Origin: Symploca sp. SIO1C2
GTDB taxonomy: Bacteria > Cyanobacteriota > Cyanobacteriia > Cyanobacteriales > Coleofasciculaceae
NCBI GenBank assembly: GCA_010672925.1
Contig: JAAHFP010000035.1
Span: forward strand, 1 to 64,000
Direction: 5' to 3'
Length of the DNA stretch: 64,000 nucleotides
Shown: piece after piece, positions 1-9,771 of the stretch
How positions within the stretch are numbered: the first letter of the stretch is position 1
How the letters are laid out: each line of letters opens with the position of its first letter
Made by a program: the position numbers and the translations under genes
Notes under the pieces: generated by a model
Told to the model about the DNA's origin: nothing
The model's database searches: none
Seen by the model: only the letters and a program-made list of their open reading frames with translations

Positions 1-190
1 GCTTATGTAGGTCAATGGCAGTAGGGAATTTGAGCTTTCCTTCTGGATTTTCCTGGTTGTACTCAAGAATGTTTTTGGTTAATGCCAGTCCCCAGTTCCA
101 AGCATGACGAGCAACTCCTGCATGTTTGGCTAGAGCTATCTTTTGATTAGGCGATCTAATTCTTAGTTCGGTCTTGAATCCTAGTAGCAT
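1..190 (-). CDS. TnpB-family transposon nuclease, N-terminal part (runs off the window)
   Basis: The reverse strand opens with an ATG at 190 and stays open to base 1. It reads MLLGFKTELRI, then a stretch with AKHAGVARHAWNWGL and later KLKFPTAIDLH. This is the usual N-terminus of cyanobacterial IS200/IS605-IS607 accessory protein TnpB (OrfB), an RNA-guided DNA nuclease that cuts the empty donor site. Only about 63 residues are present, so the RuvC catalytic residues and the zinc finger lie outside the window. The guide-RNA end and right end of the element would also lie to the left. No TnpA is visible on this side. The family call rests on motif recognition; whether the gene is intact cannot be judged. 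Confidence 0.8.
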   Translation of the reverse strand, partial: MLLGFKTELRIRSPNQKIALAKHAGVARHAWNWGLALTKNILEYNQENPEGKLKFPTAIDLHK

Positions 191-474
191 TTGTTACTTT
201 CTGTGATTAATTGTTAGCGAATTGGGTTTTTGTTGATAACCTTCCGCACCCTAACTGGCACAATCGGTATTTTCGTAATTTTTGGCAGTAGTTATGTAAC
301 TTTTTATACTTACAATCAACAACTGAGGCGACTATCTTATCTAACTCTTGATACCTTACACCCTATACCTTAGACCCCACACCCTAAAATTATATTGTGA
401 CACTTGGGTGAGCGGAATGTGGGTGATAGGATGGAAGCAATAGACAAACAGCTTTCAACTGAAGAGATGGAAAG

Positions 475-1125
475 ATGGTAACAGCGAACTCAACCAGACT
501 AGAACATCCTGAGCCTAGGGTGGTGATGAAAGGAGTAAGCTGGCAAACCTATAAAACCTTGATGTCGGAGGTAGGGGATGAGCGCAGTTGGAGAATTGCC
601 TACGATCGCGGAATCTTAGAAATTAGAATGCCACTGGAAGAACACGAAGAGCCCAAAGGGTTATTAGAAAGTTTTGTCGAAGCAATCGCTGACGAGCTAG
701 AAATTGAAGTGAGAAAATTAGGTGCTTTAACTTTAGCTAGGGAAGATTTGACCCGTGCCGTAGAGCCTGATAGTTGTTTTTATATTCAAAATGAAGCATT
801 GGTAAGGGGTCGAAAAATTAACTTACAAGTTGATCCTCCCCCTGATTTAGTTATTGAGTCGGACTATACCAGCTCTTCCCTCAACAAACAAGACCTTTAT
901 TCAGCGTTAGGCGTTCCCGAACTGTGGCGATATACAAAGAACACGCTATTAGTGTATCAGCGGGTAGCAGGAGGATATGAACAGTGCGATAGCAGTTTAG
1001 CTTTTCCCTTTTTGCCCATCCCAGAGATTGCCAATTTCATTGCTCAAAGTGGTGTCATCGGGCAACGTAGTGCAGTGCGCTTGTTCCGTCAACGCCTGCG
1101 GCAAATTTTGGATATTCAGAGATGA
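475..1125 (+). CDS. Uma2-family (DUF820) putative restriction-endonuclease-like protein
   Basis: A 216-residue protein of the Uma2/DUF820 family, which is greatly expanded in cyanobacteria. Its fold is of the PD-(D/E)xK nuclease type, but cellular roles are mostly unknown. Visible hallmarks are PPPDLVIESDYTSSS (the D and E of the predicted active site), followed by LYSALGVPELWRY, the conserved helix and strand before the C-terminal part. This member has a shorter, more divergent N-terminus than the other Uma2 genes in the window. It stands alone between the TnpB gene and a NACHT gene. The start chosen is the ATG at 475, after a GATGG-AAAGATGG context without a clear ribosome site. Family assignment is firm; nuclease activity is only inferred. 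Confidence 0.75.
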   Translation: MVTANSTRLEHPEPRVVMKGVSWQTYKTLMSEVGDERSWRIAYDRGILEIRMPLEEHEEPKGLLESFVEAIADELEIEVRKLGALTLAREDLTRAVEPDSCFYIQNEALVRGRKINLQVDPPPDLVIESDYTSSSLNKQDLYSALGVPELWRYTKNTLLVYQRVAGGYEQCDSSLAFPFLPIPEIANFIAQSGVIGQRSAVRLFRQRLRQILDIQR

Positions 1126-1160
1126 TCAGCTCAATTGATCTCAATAGTCTGCACTCTATA

Positions 1161-1197
1161 GCAGAGGGCAGAGGGCAGAAGGCAGAAGGCAGAAGGG
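1161..1197. repeat. Period-7 tandem repeat (GCAGAGG/GCAGAAG)
   Basis: Five heptamers in tandem in the gap between the Uma2 and NACHT genes. This belongs to the set of period-7 arrays seen throughout the window, the STRR type of cyanobacterial repeat. Confidence 0.8.
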
Positions 1198-1350
1198 AAG
1201 AGATTGACAGGTAAAGGTTTCAGGATTTTGTGTTGTCCTAAGCGCACTGTGCTTAGCTATAATCTGAAAATAGATACGGAAACACGGGTAAGCAGAGAAA
1301 TGAATTTTCGTATAATGTTATAAAACATATCCATCAGGACTGCCTTTTGA

Positions 1351-4300
1351 ATGGTTAGTCAAAACGAGCTACTCAAACATCTCAATAGACTGAATCTTGC
1401 TCAATTTGAGGAAGTGCTGTTCCGTTTAAAGATTGACCCGGCAATTATTCCTAGTTCTTTTGCTGAGCAAAGTATTAGGGCTATCAGAATTATCCAACGG
1501 CTGAAGCAAGAGCCGGAGGGACTAGAGCGCCTCGAAAAAACCCTGGCTGAACCTGCTATCTCGATTATTGGTAAGCAATATACTGGATACGAAATCGAAG
1601 CTCAAGTTAAGCAAATTGTCGGGGAGTATACCCAACAGCCATTGGAAGGAAGGGAAGCAGAAAAGCGTCGGCTGGATGAATTTGTGAGGAATAATACCAG
1701 TGGTGTGCTGTTGGTAACAGGTGCAGCTGGTTTTGGTAAATCTACTTTATTATCTCACTGGCAGCAGACACAACAAGAGGATTATTTTATTGTCTATCAC
1801 TGCTTTAGCTACCGTTATGAAAAAACGCGATCGCTTGCTGAAGCCTATCGTTATTTACTCAAGCAACTCTATCTTTATTACAACATCAGAAATGGGGAAT
1901 TCCCAAATGATGAGAATAGGATGCGGGATATTCTGATGGGAATGTTGCGGGAAACTATTTCAGCAGAAAGTAAGGGTTTGGTAATAGTTTTAGACGGTTT
2001 GGATGAAGCAGACAAAACTTTTGAACCGTTTTTTACTGAGCTACTTGCTGGTGTATTTATTATAGCTTCGGCACGAGCGGAGGAAGGGGAAGAGCCAAAG
2101 TATTTGCGTAACTGGACAGATAATGCCCAGAGATTGTACCTTAAGCGGTTATCCCGTAAAGCTATTTCTAAGTGGTTGGAGCAAATCCCGGAGTTAGCTA
2201 CCTATTCACAAAACGAGGATTTTGTCAAAAGATTGGATAAGATTACTGATGGATTTCCCCTCTACCTGCATTTCCTGATAGATGATTTTAGACAAGCAAA
2301 AGATGTAGAGCAAGTTTTGGCACAAACACCCCCAGGATTTGAAAAGTATGTCGAGCAACAGTTAGAGCGTTTAGATGAACTGGACTTACCAGAGCAAAGA
2401 TGGCAGTTTTTTGCCCTACTAGCAGTAGCAAAGGGGGTACTAGAGAAAGAGGATATCAAGAGATTAACCCAAATGCGCGATCGCCAATTGCGACAGTTAC
2501 ACCAATCTTGGCAGGTGACGCGCTGGATGCAGATTAGTGAAGGTAAGTTCTACGCTTTTGCTCACCCCTTGCTAGCCACAACCTTTGCCTCTCAGCTAGG
2601 GGATGATGCTGAAGATGCCTTGCAGAATTTAATCGACTACTGTGCTCAGTGGCAGGATCATCATAGTGTTTATGCCCTGCGTTATTATACCGAACACTTG
2701 AGAGATTTGAAGCAGTGGGAAGAGTTGTATGCGATCGCACGGGATGAAGAATTTTTTACTACCCAGCAACAACAATTACCTGATGAGTCTGATTTGCCTC
2801 TGAAAACGGTGCAACTAGCGTTATGGGGTAAAGCCAAAACAGATAATGTGCTGGGCATGGCTGAGTTTCTGTTGGTACATCCACAGCGACTGATGCAGAT
2901 TGCGCAAGAGTCGCCTCTGGAGATCTTACGAGCAGGGAATATCATCAGAGCCTTGGCACTAGCGGATAAGTTTGCTCCTCGACACTGTATGCTCTGGTAT
3001 CTGCTACTGGCATGGGATTTAGCAATAGATGCCACCCAGAATAGAGAGAACATGGAGCAAGCGTGGGAAATATTGGAGCGATTGCAGCAGAAGGATTTAC
3101 CCCGTTTATTAGAACCTTGGATGAAGGATTGTGCAATTTACTTGCTGGTGCGGCTATCAGTAGCGACAAAATGGACGTTGATAAATCTATCAAGGTTTAT
3201 TTTATCTGATCACAGTCTCGCTGAGCTATGCCGGAAGCTTGCAGAAGAAGGTGAATTTGCTGCCGCCTTCGACACTGCAAAGCAGATTGACAATTCATAC
3301 GAACAGTCAAAGGTACTCGCCGAGACTAGGTACTTGCAAACAAATCAAACCCCTACGATACTTTACCAATATCGAGTTTTTCGGAGCTCTCGAAGGGAAG
3401 ATGTACTTACCGAGACGGCCAAAGCTCAAGCACAGGCAGGAAACTTTATTGCTGCTCTCAACACCGTACAACAGATTGGTGATTCATACGAACAGGTAAA
3501 GGTGCTCATTGAGATTGCCAAAACTCAGCCGAATCCAGAAAACTTTGCCGCTATTCTCAATACTGCACAGCAAATTGGTGATTCGTACTATGCGAGAATA
3601 GAAGTTCAATATGCCCCGCACCGTGTTCAGTTAAATTTTATTGAGGCTCTCGACGCCGCACAGCAGAATGACTTTTTATCCAAACGAGCATTGGTGCTCA
3701 CTGAGATTGCCAAAACTCAGCCGACTCCAGAAAATTTCTCTGCTGCCCTCGAAACCGCACAACAGATTGATTCTTCATACTACCGGGCATTAGTGCTCAC
3801 TGAGATTGCCAAAGCTCAGCCGACTTCAGAAAACTTTGCCGCCGCCCTCCAAACTGCACAGCTTATTAACGATTCAGAAGACCGGGCAGAGGTACTAACC
3901 GAGATTGCCAAAGCTCAGGCATTGGCGTTCACTGAGATTGCCAAAACTCAGGCACAGGAAGAAAACTTCACTGCCGCCTTCAAAACTGCCCAGCAGATTG
4001 ATTCTTCATACTACCGGGCATTGGCGCTCACTGAGATTGCCAAAGCTCAGCCGACTCCAGAAAACTTTGCCGCCGCCCTCAAAACTGCACAGCAGATTAG
4101 CTCATTTAATCGGGAAAGTGTGCTCGCTGAGATTGCCAAAGCTCAGGCACAGGCAGAAAACTTTACTGCCGCCTTTCACACTGCAAAGCTGATTGACCTG
4201 TCATTCTATCGAGAAAGTGCCCTCGCTGAGATTGCCAAAGCTCAGGCACAGGCAGAAAACTTTACTGCCGCCTTTCACACTGCACAGCTGATTGACCTGT

Positions 4301-4989
4301 CATTCTATCGGGTAAGAGCGCTCGCAGAGATTGCCAAAGCTCAGCCGACTCCAGAAAACTTCACTGCCGCCCTTAAAACTGCACAGCAGATTGACGATTC
4401 AGGCTACCGGGCAAAGTTACTAACCGAGATTGCCAAAGCTTTGGCACAGATAGAAAACTTTTCCACTGCCCTTGAAACTGCACAGCAGATTGACGATTCA
4501 GGCTACCGAGCAAAGGTACTCACCGAGATTGTCAAAGCTCAAGCACAGATAGAAAACTTCGCTACCGCCCTCAAAACCGCACAGCTGATCGACTCTTCAT
4601 ACTACCGGGCATTGGCGCTCACCGAGATTGCCAAAGCTCAGCCAACTCCAAAAAACTTTGCTGCTGCCATCAAAACTGCACAGCAGATTGACGATTCAGA
4701 CAAATGGGCATTGGTACTCACTAGGATTGCCAAAGCTCAGGTGGAAGCCAAACTCAGCAAACAAGCACTCTCAACAGCAGAGAAAATTTCTGTCAACCGC
4801 AACCAAAACCTTCCTGATATTGCTGCTGCCTTTGTCGAAAATGACGATAAGGAAAATTTTAAGCGTCTGTTGATTCCCTGTGCCCACTACCTAGATGCTG
4901 CCTATCAAATGTGCGGACATCTGGCAAAACTATATCCTGAGCAAGCTACAGATATTGCCAAGATTGTTGCGAAAAAATTTCAAGGTTAG
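1351..4989 (+). CDS. NACHT ATPase with N-terminal effector-associated-like domain and ~13 C-terminal 33-residue repeats
   Basis: A 1212-residue STAND/NLR-like protein. Residues 1-65 (ELLKHLNRLNLAQFEEVLFR...) form a small helical domain resembling the effector-associated domains of bacterial conflict proteins. The NACHT ATPase follows: Walker A GAAGFGKST at about 124-132 and Walker B VIVLDGLDEAD at about 211-221. A winged-helix/helical middle runs to about 640. From about 640 to 1130 the protein is a run of TPR-like helical repeats of 33 residues with the pattern FxAALxTAQQIDxSYYRALxLTEIAKAQPTPEN. At least nine of the copies are nearly identical. In this class the repeats normally sense a ligand and the ATPase oligomerises to activate an effector. 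No nuclease or TIR domain is visible in the protein itself, so the effector partner is unknown. It has its own upstream gap and no operon partner. Confidence 0.8.
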   Translation: MVSQNELLKHLNRLNLAQFEEVLFRLKIDPAIIPSSFAEQSIRAIRIIQRLKQEPEGLERLEKTLAEPAISIIGKQYTGYEIEAQVKQIVGEYTQQPLEGREAEKRRLDEFVRNNTSGVLLVTGAAGFGKSTLLSHWQQTQQEDYFIVYHCFSYRYEKTRSLAEAYRYLLKQLYLYYNIRNGEFPNDENRMRDILMGMLRETISAESKGLVIVLDGLDEADKTFEPFFTELLAGVFIIASARAEEGEEPKYLRNWTDNAQRLYLKRLSRKAISKWLEQIPELATYSQNEDFVKRLDKITDGFPLYLHFLIDDFRQAKDVEQVLAQTPPGFEKYVEQQLERLDELDLPEQRWQFFALLAVAKGVLEKEDIKRLTQMRDRQLRQLHQSWQVTRWMQISEGKFYAFAHPLLATTFASQLGDDAEDALQNLIDYCAQWQDHHSVYALRYYTEHLRDLKQWEELYAIARDEEFFTTQQQQLPDESDLPLKTVQLALWGKAKTDNVLGMAEFLLVHPQRLMQIAQESPLEILRAGNIIRALALADKFAPRHCMLWYLLLAWDLAIDATQNRENMEQAWEILERLQQKDLPRLLEPWMKDCAIYLLVRLSVATKWTLINLSRFILSDHSLAELCRKLAEEGEFAAAFDTAKQIDNSYEQSKVLAETRYLQTNQTPTILYQYRVFRSSRREDVLTETAKAQAQAGNFIAALNTVQQIGDSYEQVKVLIEIAKTQPNPENFAAILNTAQQIGDSYYARIEVQYAPHRVQLNFIEALDAAQQNDFLSKRALVLTEIAKTQPTPENFSAALETAQQIDSSYYRALVLTEIAKAQPTSENFAAALQTAQLINDSEDRAEVLTEIAKAQALAFTEIAKTQAQEENFTAAFKTAQQIDSSYYRALALTEIAKAQPTPENFAAALKTAQQISSFNRESVLAEIAKAQAQAENFTAAFHTAKLIDLSFYRESALAEIAKAQAQAENFTAAFHTAQLIDLSFYRVRALAEIAKAQPTPENFTAALKTAQQIDDSGYRAKLLTEIAKALAQIENFSTALETAQQIDDSGYRAKVLTEIVKAQAQIENFATALKTAQLIDSSYYRALALTEIAKAQPTPKNFAAAIKTAQQIDDSDKWALVLTRIAKAQVEAKLSKQALSTAEKISVNRNQNLPDIAAAFVENDDKENFKRLLIPCAHYLDAAYQMCGHLAKLYPEQATDIAKIVAKKFQG
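3250..4745 (+). repeat. In-gene tandem array of ~99-bp units (33 codons)
   Basis: The coding sequence for the C-terminal repeats of the NACHT protein. Units begin at FxAA and end at the next PEN or AEN. They recur at 99-bp spacing over roughly 13-14 copies, with a few irregular units near 3600, 3900 and 4110. Long runs such as the one coding TEIAKAQ are almost identical at the nucleotide level, which points to recent expansion by unequal recombination. Confidence 0.85.
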
Positions 4990-5007
4990 TTAATTGAGAA
5001 TTAGTTT

Positions 5008-5066
5008 TGTGGAACAGTCTTCTAGCCTGTGTCTGACTCTGTACTGGCAGGATGCCAGTTCCACAG
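5008..5066. repeat. Imperfect inverted repeat (TGTGGAAC ... GTTCCACA)
   Basis: Outer arms TGTGGAAC and GTTCCACA enclose a second interrupted pairing (TCTAGCC with GGCAGGA). It lies just downstream of the NACHT gene. Related pieces occur near 40579-40603 and 51420. This is a common kind of dispersed hairpin in cyanobacterial intergenic DNA and may also help end transcription. Confidence 0.5.
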
Positions 5067-5114
5067 GAGATTGATGAGTTCCCTTTTTTGGCGGAAATTG
5101 TGGAACATTCCTAA

Positions 5115-5143
5115 ATGCCCGACTTATTCAATAAGTCGGGCAT
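5115..5143. terminator. Bidirectional hairpin between convergent genes
   Basis: A perfect 13-bp stem, ATGCCCGACTTAT and its complement, with a TCA loop. It sits between the ends of the convergent NACHT (plus) and groEL (minus) genes, so it probably stops transcription from both sides. Two similar palindromes built on GATACCYGACTT occur at 22071 and 23461. Confidence 0.6.
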
Positions 5144-5178
5144 CTAAACAACGGATATTAGTGGAAAAGAGGTGGGGA

Positions 5179-6907
<1,729 letters not shown>

Positions 6908-6941
6908 TTGCCATTTGGTTCGGATATCACCCCCTTTGATG

Positions 6942-7088
6942 GGGTGAGCTAAAAAAAGGGTGGGGAGTAGAGGAGCAGAGAAGCGGAGGAGCAGAGGAGC
7001 AGAGGAGCAGAGGAGTTAGGGAAGAAGAGAGAACTGATAATTTTTGGATACTTAGCTCAAGAAATCCCACCCACAATTTCGTTCACCC
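6942..7088 (+). mobile_element. MITE-like element, copy 1 (147 bp)
   Basis: It begins GGGTGAGCTAAAAAAAGGG and ends CCCACCCACAATTTCGTTCACCC-type sequence. The two ends are imperfect inverted repeats of about 23 bp. The core is a purine-rich array of 9-mers such as GGAGCAGAG. After it comes a conserved block containing AGAACTGATAATTTTTGG and GCTCAAGAAATCCCACC. No target duplication is visible at this copy. It lies immediately upstream of the groEL regulatory region. Confidence 0.75.
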
Positions 7089-7264
7089 TGTGGGAGGTGT
7101 GGGCTGCTTAGGGGGTGAAAAGACAATTGAAAAGTAGACAGGGTCAGAGGAACAGTTACAGTAGCATTAGCCTTGTCGTCAACCCCATCAGTCACTCTCT
7201 TCACAAATTTTTCATAATGTTTCTATATTGTAGAGATCTGGGATAATATCTCTATCTATATCAG

Positions 7265-7834
7265 ATGAATAACCACAAAATTAAAGAAGCTATTACATTA
7301 GATCAATTTCCCGACCGAACTCATGTAAATGTAATGGAATCTCTCGTTGCTCAGGAAGTGGAAAAGCAAAGAGCACGATTGCCTGAAAATTTAGCGAGAT
7401 ATATCGATCCAGTAGAGGTAGCAACTTATGCCCTCAATCGTCTACCACCTCTGTATGCTTGTAATAAAAAAGGCTGGCATCATCAACAACAACACGCTAA
7501 AATTAAGTTTGGTTCTCAGATTCCTACTGCTGTGCGTCAAGCGATTGCCGCAGTCCAAAGAGACCCCCTCAAAGTCTCAGAGCCTCTTAAACCGGAAGAG
7601 ACAGAATTACGGGAAGCTCAGGCTGCATTGGAAGCATTGCAAGACTTGCTAGAGCATAGAGAAATTTCTTGGCATAATTTGGTTGATGTTGTCAAACAAG
7701 CCCTAACTAAAAAAGCTGTTGATAGTGTTAGGCAAGCCATTAGCCAAAAAGCATTTAGACATTTTACCAAGGAGCAGGCAAAAGAGTTAGCCGCTCCTGA
7801 TTACGATTGGATTGACAGTCGTTATCATCTATGA
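7265..7834 (+). CDS. ComFB-family protein, copy A
   Basis: A 189-residue protein with the ComFB core at about residues 20-65: NVMESLVAQEVEKQ, then LPENLARYIDPVEVATYALN and RLPPLYACNKKGW. ComFB proteins are small cytoplasmic proteins first linked to competence. In cyanobacteria they have been described as receptors for cyclic dinucleotides. The C-terminal half is helical and charged and differs between the two copies. A close paralogue follows 443 bp downstream on the same strand, a tandem duplication. The spacing suggests separate promoters. Signalling by ligand binding is family knowledge; the ligand here is not known. Confidence 0.85.
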   Translation: MNNHKIKEAITLDQFPDRTHVNVMESLVAQEVEKQRARLPENLARYIDPVEVATYALNRLPPLYACNKKGWHHQQQHAKIKFGSQIPTAVRQAIAAVQRDPLKVSEPLKPEETELREAQAALEALQDLLEHREISWHNLVDVVKQALTKKAVDSVRQAISQKAFRHFTKEQAKELAAPDYDWIDSRYHL

Positions 7835-8277
7835 TGCCGTCTTTCTAGCAGAAATACTTACTTAGTGGTAACATCTAATGATACTTAGGGTAGATTTAAT
7901 TTATTTAGTTTTATGTTAACTTAATCAGTTAGGGTGTTAAATGGCCACTCCGAGGCAATGATAGGGAATAGTTAATTTAACTTTTTTTTTAATTACTTAC
8001 TTATCCTTTTAAGCTAAATTAAAAGTCACCTAATAACTTTTAAGTAGGCAGCTCTAGGTAAGTAAATGCAGATGAATAGGGTGATTTACAGCTGCAATAA
8101 TTTTATTGTACAGTGTCTTGGCTGAGCTGACTTCAGTAAAATCACTTAATTTTTTACCCACCTACTTATAATAGTTAAGGACCTGCACAGAATCATTTGT
8201 ACATTTTTCTTACGGGATTTGTGGGTAATTAAATTTGTGTAGGTTTTTAGTTTGAGTAATCCCAGGGAAGCATCAAA
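7835..8277. other. Intergenic gap between the two ComFB genes
   Basis: This 443-bp AT-rich stretch has no convincing gene. It holds several copies of TACTTA or its complement TAAGTA (about 7856, 7993, 8041, 8057 and 8163), which could be regulatory or chance. It presumably carries the promoter of the second ComFB gene. Confidence 0.4.
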
Positions 8278-8892
8278 ATGAATAATCTCAAAACTAAAGA
8301 GCAAACTATAGCATCGAATCAAGCCTCAAGAGCATTGAATCAAGCCTCAAGAGCATCAAATCAAGCCTCAAGCCGCATCCACAAAAATGTCATGGAATTG
8401 CTAGTTACTCAAGAAGTAAAGCGGCAGAGAGAACAACTACCGGAAAATCTAGCTAAGTACATCGACCCGGTGGAGGTGGCAACCTACGCCCTGAATCGTT
8501 TGCCACCTCTGTATGCTTGTAGTCAACAAGGCTGGCTGTATCAAGAACTAGAGGGTCAAAGCAAGTTCCGGCATCAAATTACTACTGCTGTGCGTCAGGC
8601 ACTCGCTGCGGTACAAAGGGACCCGATAAAACGCTCAACTCCCCTCGCTCCCTCAGAAGAAACTGAATTACAAAGAGCCCAAGCAGCGTTGGTCGCCCTG
8701 CAAAACTTGCTAGAACAAGAGGAAGTTTCCTGGCAGAATATGGCTAATATGGTGCAGAAAGCCCTAACTAAAACAGCTACCGAGGCAATTAAGCAAGTCT
8801 TACCCAAAAAAACTCAGAAAAATCCCGTTCCTCAGAAACCCCAAGTACCAACTTTGGTTGTGTATGACTGGAAAGACAACCTTTACAGATAA
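8278..8892 (+). CDS. ComFB-family protein, copy B, with an N-terminal heptapeptide repeat
   Basis: A 204-residue paralogue of the upstream gene. The core is NVMELLVTQEVKRQ, LPENLAKYIDPVEVATYALN, RLPPLYACSQQGW at about residues 37-83. It differs by an extra N-terminal segment in which NQASRAL, NQASRAS and NQASS repeat; the DNA there is a tandem 21-bp repeat (about 8316-8372). The C-terminus ends in a Pro/Lys-rich segment and YDWKDNLYR, similar to YDWIDSRYHL of copy A. Tandem duplication followed by divergence is the simplest reading. The role is as for copy A, a possible cyclic-dinucleotide receptor. Confidence 0.85.
   Translation: MNNLKTKEQTIASNQASRALNQASRASNQASSRIHKNVMELLVTQEVKRQREQLPENLAKYIDPVEVATYALNRLPPLYACSQQGWLYQELEGQSKFRHQITTAVRQALAAVQRDPIKRSTPLAPSEETELQRAQAALVALQNLLEQEEVSWQNMANMVQKALTKTATEAIKQVLPKKTQKNPVPQKPQVPTLVVYDWKDNLYR
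8316..8372 (+). repeat. Tandem 21-bp repeat coding NQASRAx
   Basis: Nearly three copies of a unit containing AATCAAGCCTCAAGAGCAT, in frame inside the second ComFB gene. It adds a seven-residue repeat to the protein N-terminus. Confidence 0.8.
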
Positions 8893-8925
8893 AAATAGGT
8901 AGCCTCTGCGCAGATAGTATAGCAG

Positions 8926-9048
8926 GGGTGAACGAAATTTTGGGTGGGATTTCTTGAGCTTTGTCTCCAAAAATTATCAGTTCTCCCTTCTTCCTCCGCC
9001 CCTCCGCCCCTCTGCTCCTCCGCTCCCCACCCTTTTTTTCGCTTACCC
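8926..9048 (-). mobile_element. MITE-like element, copy 2 (123 bp), with 9-bp target duplication
   Basis: A copy of the same element in reverse orientation. On the plus strand it starts GGGTGAACGAAATTTTGGG and ends with the complement of GGGTAAGCGAAAAAAAGGG. It is flanked exactly by GTATAGCAG at 8917-8925 and again at 9049-9057. This 9-bp direct repeat is best read as a target-site duplication. The core array of purine 9-mers is shorter than in the other copies. Confidence 0.85.
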
Positions 9049-9151
9049 GTATAGCAGTCGCCAGGGCGGTTAAGAAATTCTCAGGTACGGCAACAAGGGG
9101 CTGCCATCCCCTTGTCCTAATCGCTTTTGCGGTTCCCATACTATCCTCGAC

Positions 9152-9223
9152 ACCACAAAACTCAGTATGGCGCAAGTCTGTTAAAAATATTATTGAGAAA
9201 TACCACAAAACTCAGTATGGCGC
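9152..9223 (+). repeat. Pair of 22-bp direct repeats, 50 bp apart
   Basis: The 22-mer starting ACCACAAAACTCAGTATGG occurs at 9152-9173 and again at 9202-9223, in the gap before the small membrane protein gene. The role is unknown. Confidence 0.75.
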
Positions 9224-9327
9224 TTATCCTTAGAGCTTAGAGAAATGTGTGGAGGTATATCGTGGAGCAACTAATTAAGTATCGCATTGTCTGCACCCTA
9301 AGTTTTGGTGACATCTATGGACAAATC

Positions 9328-9570
9328 ATGGTTTGGTTAATCGTCATTTTCCTTAGTCTCGCCTCTGCACTAGCTCTGTGGAGTGCTGAACGCCAAATTT
9401 ATGCCTTAGCCACTGTCGGACTCATTTTGGTGCTGTCTCTACCCTTCTTGCTCTTTGCCTTTGTTACCACACTGCTAAACCATATTGAGCTCGATCCCAT
9501 AGAGGTAGACGCAAAAAATTACACTCGTCGGCAGCAGCCCACTCAAAAGCCAGCAGAAGCAAGCAGCTGA
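9328..9570 (+). CDS. Small membrane protein, function unknown
   Basis: An 80-residue protein read from the ATG at 9328. The frame is open from 9247, but that upstream part has no hydrophobic start and the ATG at 9328 begins a clean membrane segment (MVWLIVIFLSLASALALW). A second hydrophobic segment follows (ATVGLILVLSLPFLLFAF), then a soluble tail rich in Asp/Glu and Gln. It is probably a two-helix inner-membrane protein. It lies upstream of the SdhA-type gene on the same strand, about 200 bp away. I do not recognise a named family; small cyanobacterial membrane proteins of this size near respiratory genes are common. Confidence 0.6.
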   Translation: MVWLIVIFLSLASALALWSAERQIYALATVGLILVLSLPFLLFAFVTTLLNHIELDPIEVDAKNYTRRQQPTQKPAEASS

Positions 9571-9668
9571 TATCAACTTCTAATTGTGAAAAGGAAATTC
9601 CCAGAAGTTCCCTGCCTTGTGTGGGGAGCTTTTTTCACGATTCAATTCAAACCCTTGCAATTGAATTA

Positions 9669-9692
9669 AACAAGGGGTTTAAACCCCTTGTT
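9669..9692. repeat. Perfect 24-bp palindrome (AACAAGGGGTTT + complement)
   Basis: A perfect palindrome centred between the small membrane gene and the flavoprotein gene. A close relative, CAAGGGGCTTAAGCCCCTTG, occurs at 13947. It could be a terminator for the upstream gene or a dispersed hairpin repeat. Confidence 0.65.
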
Positions 9693-9771
9693 CATATTTC
9701 TACTCACTCTCTGCTACGACAGTCCTTGTGCTTTTACAGTAGAACATAGAGAAGCCGATCCAAAACAACAG

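Noticed and set aside
3239-4873. Open frames in other frames over the NACHT repeats
   Set aside because: The repeat unit is 99 bp, a multiple of three, so any stop-free alternative frame stays open over many units. Their products are basic, low-complexity repeats with no family features.
6918-6935. K-box-like element (GTTCGG) near groEL
   Set aside because: The bases after GTTCGG do not match the K-box spacing, so only CIRCE is reported.
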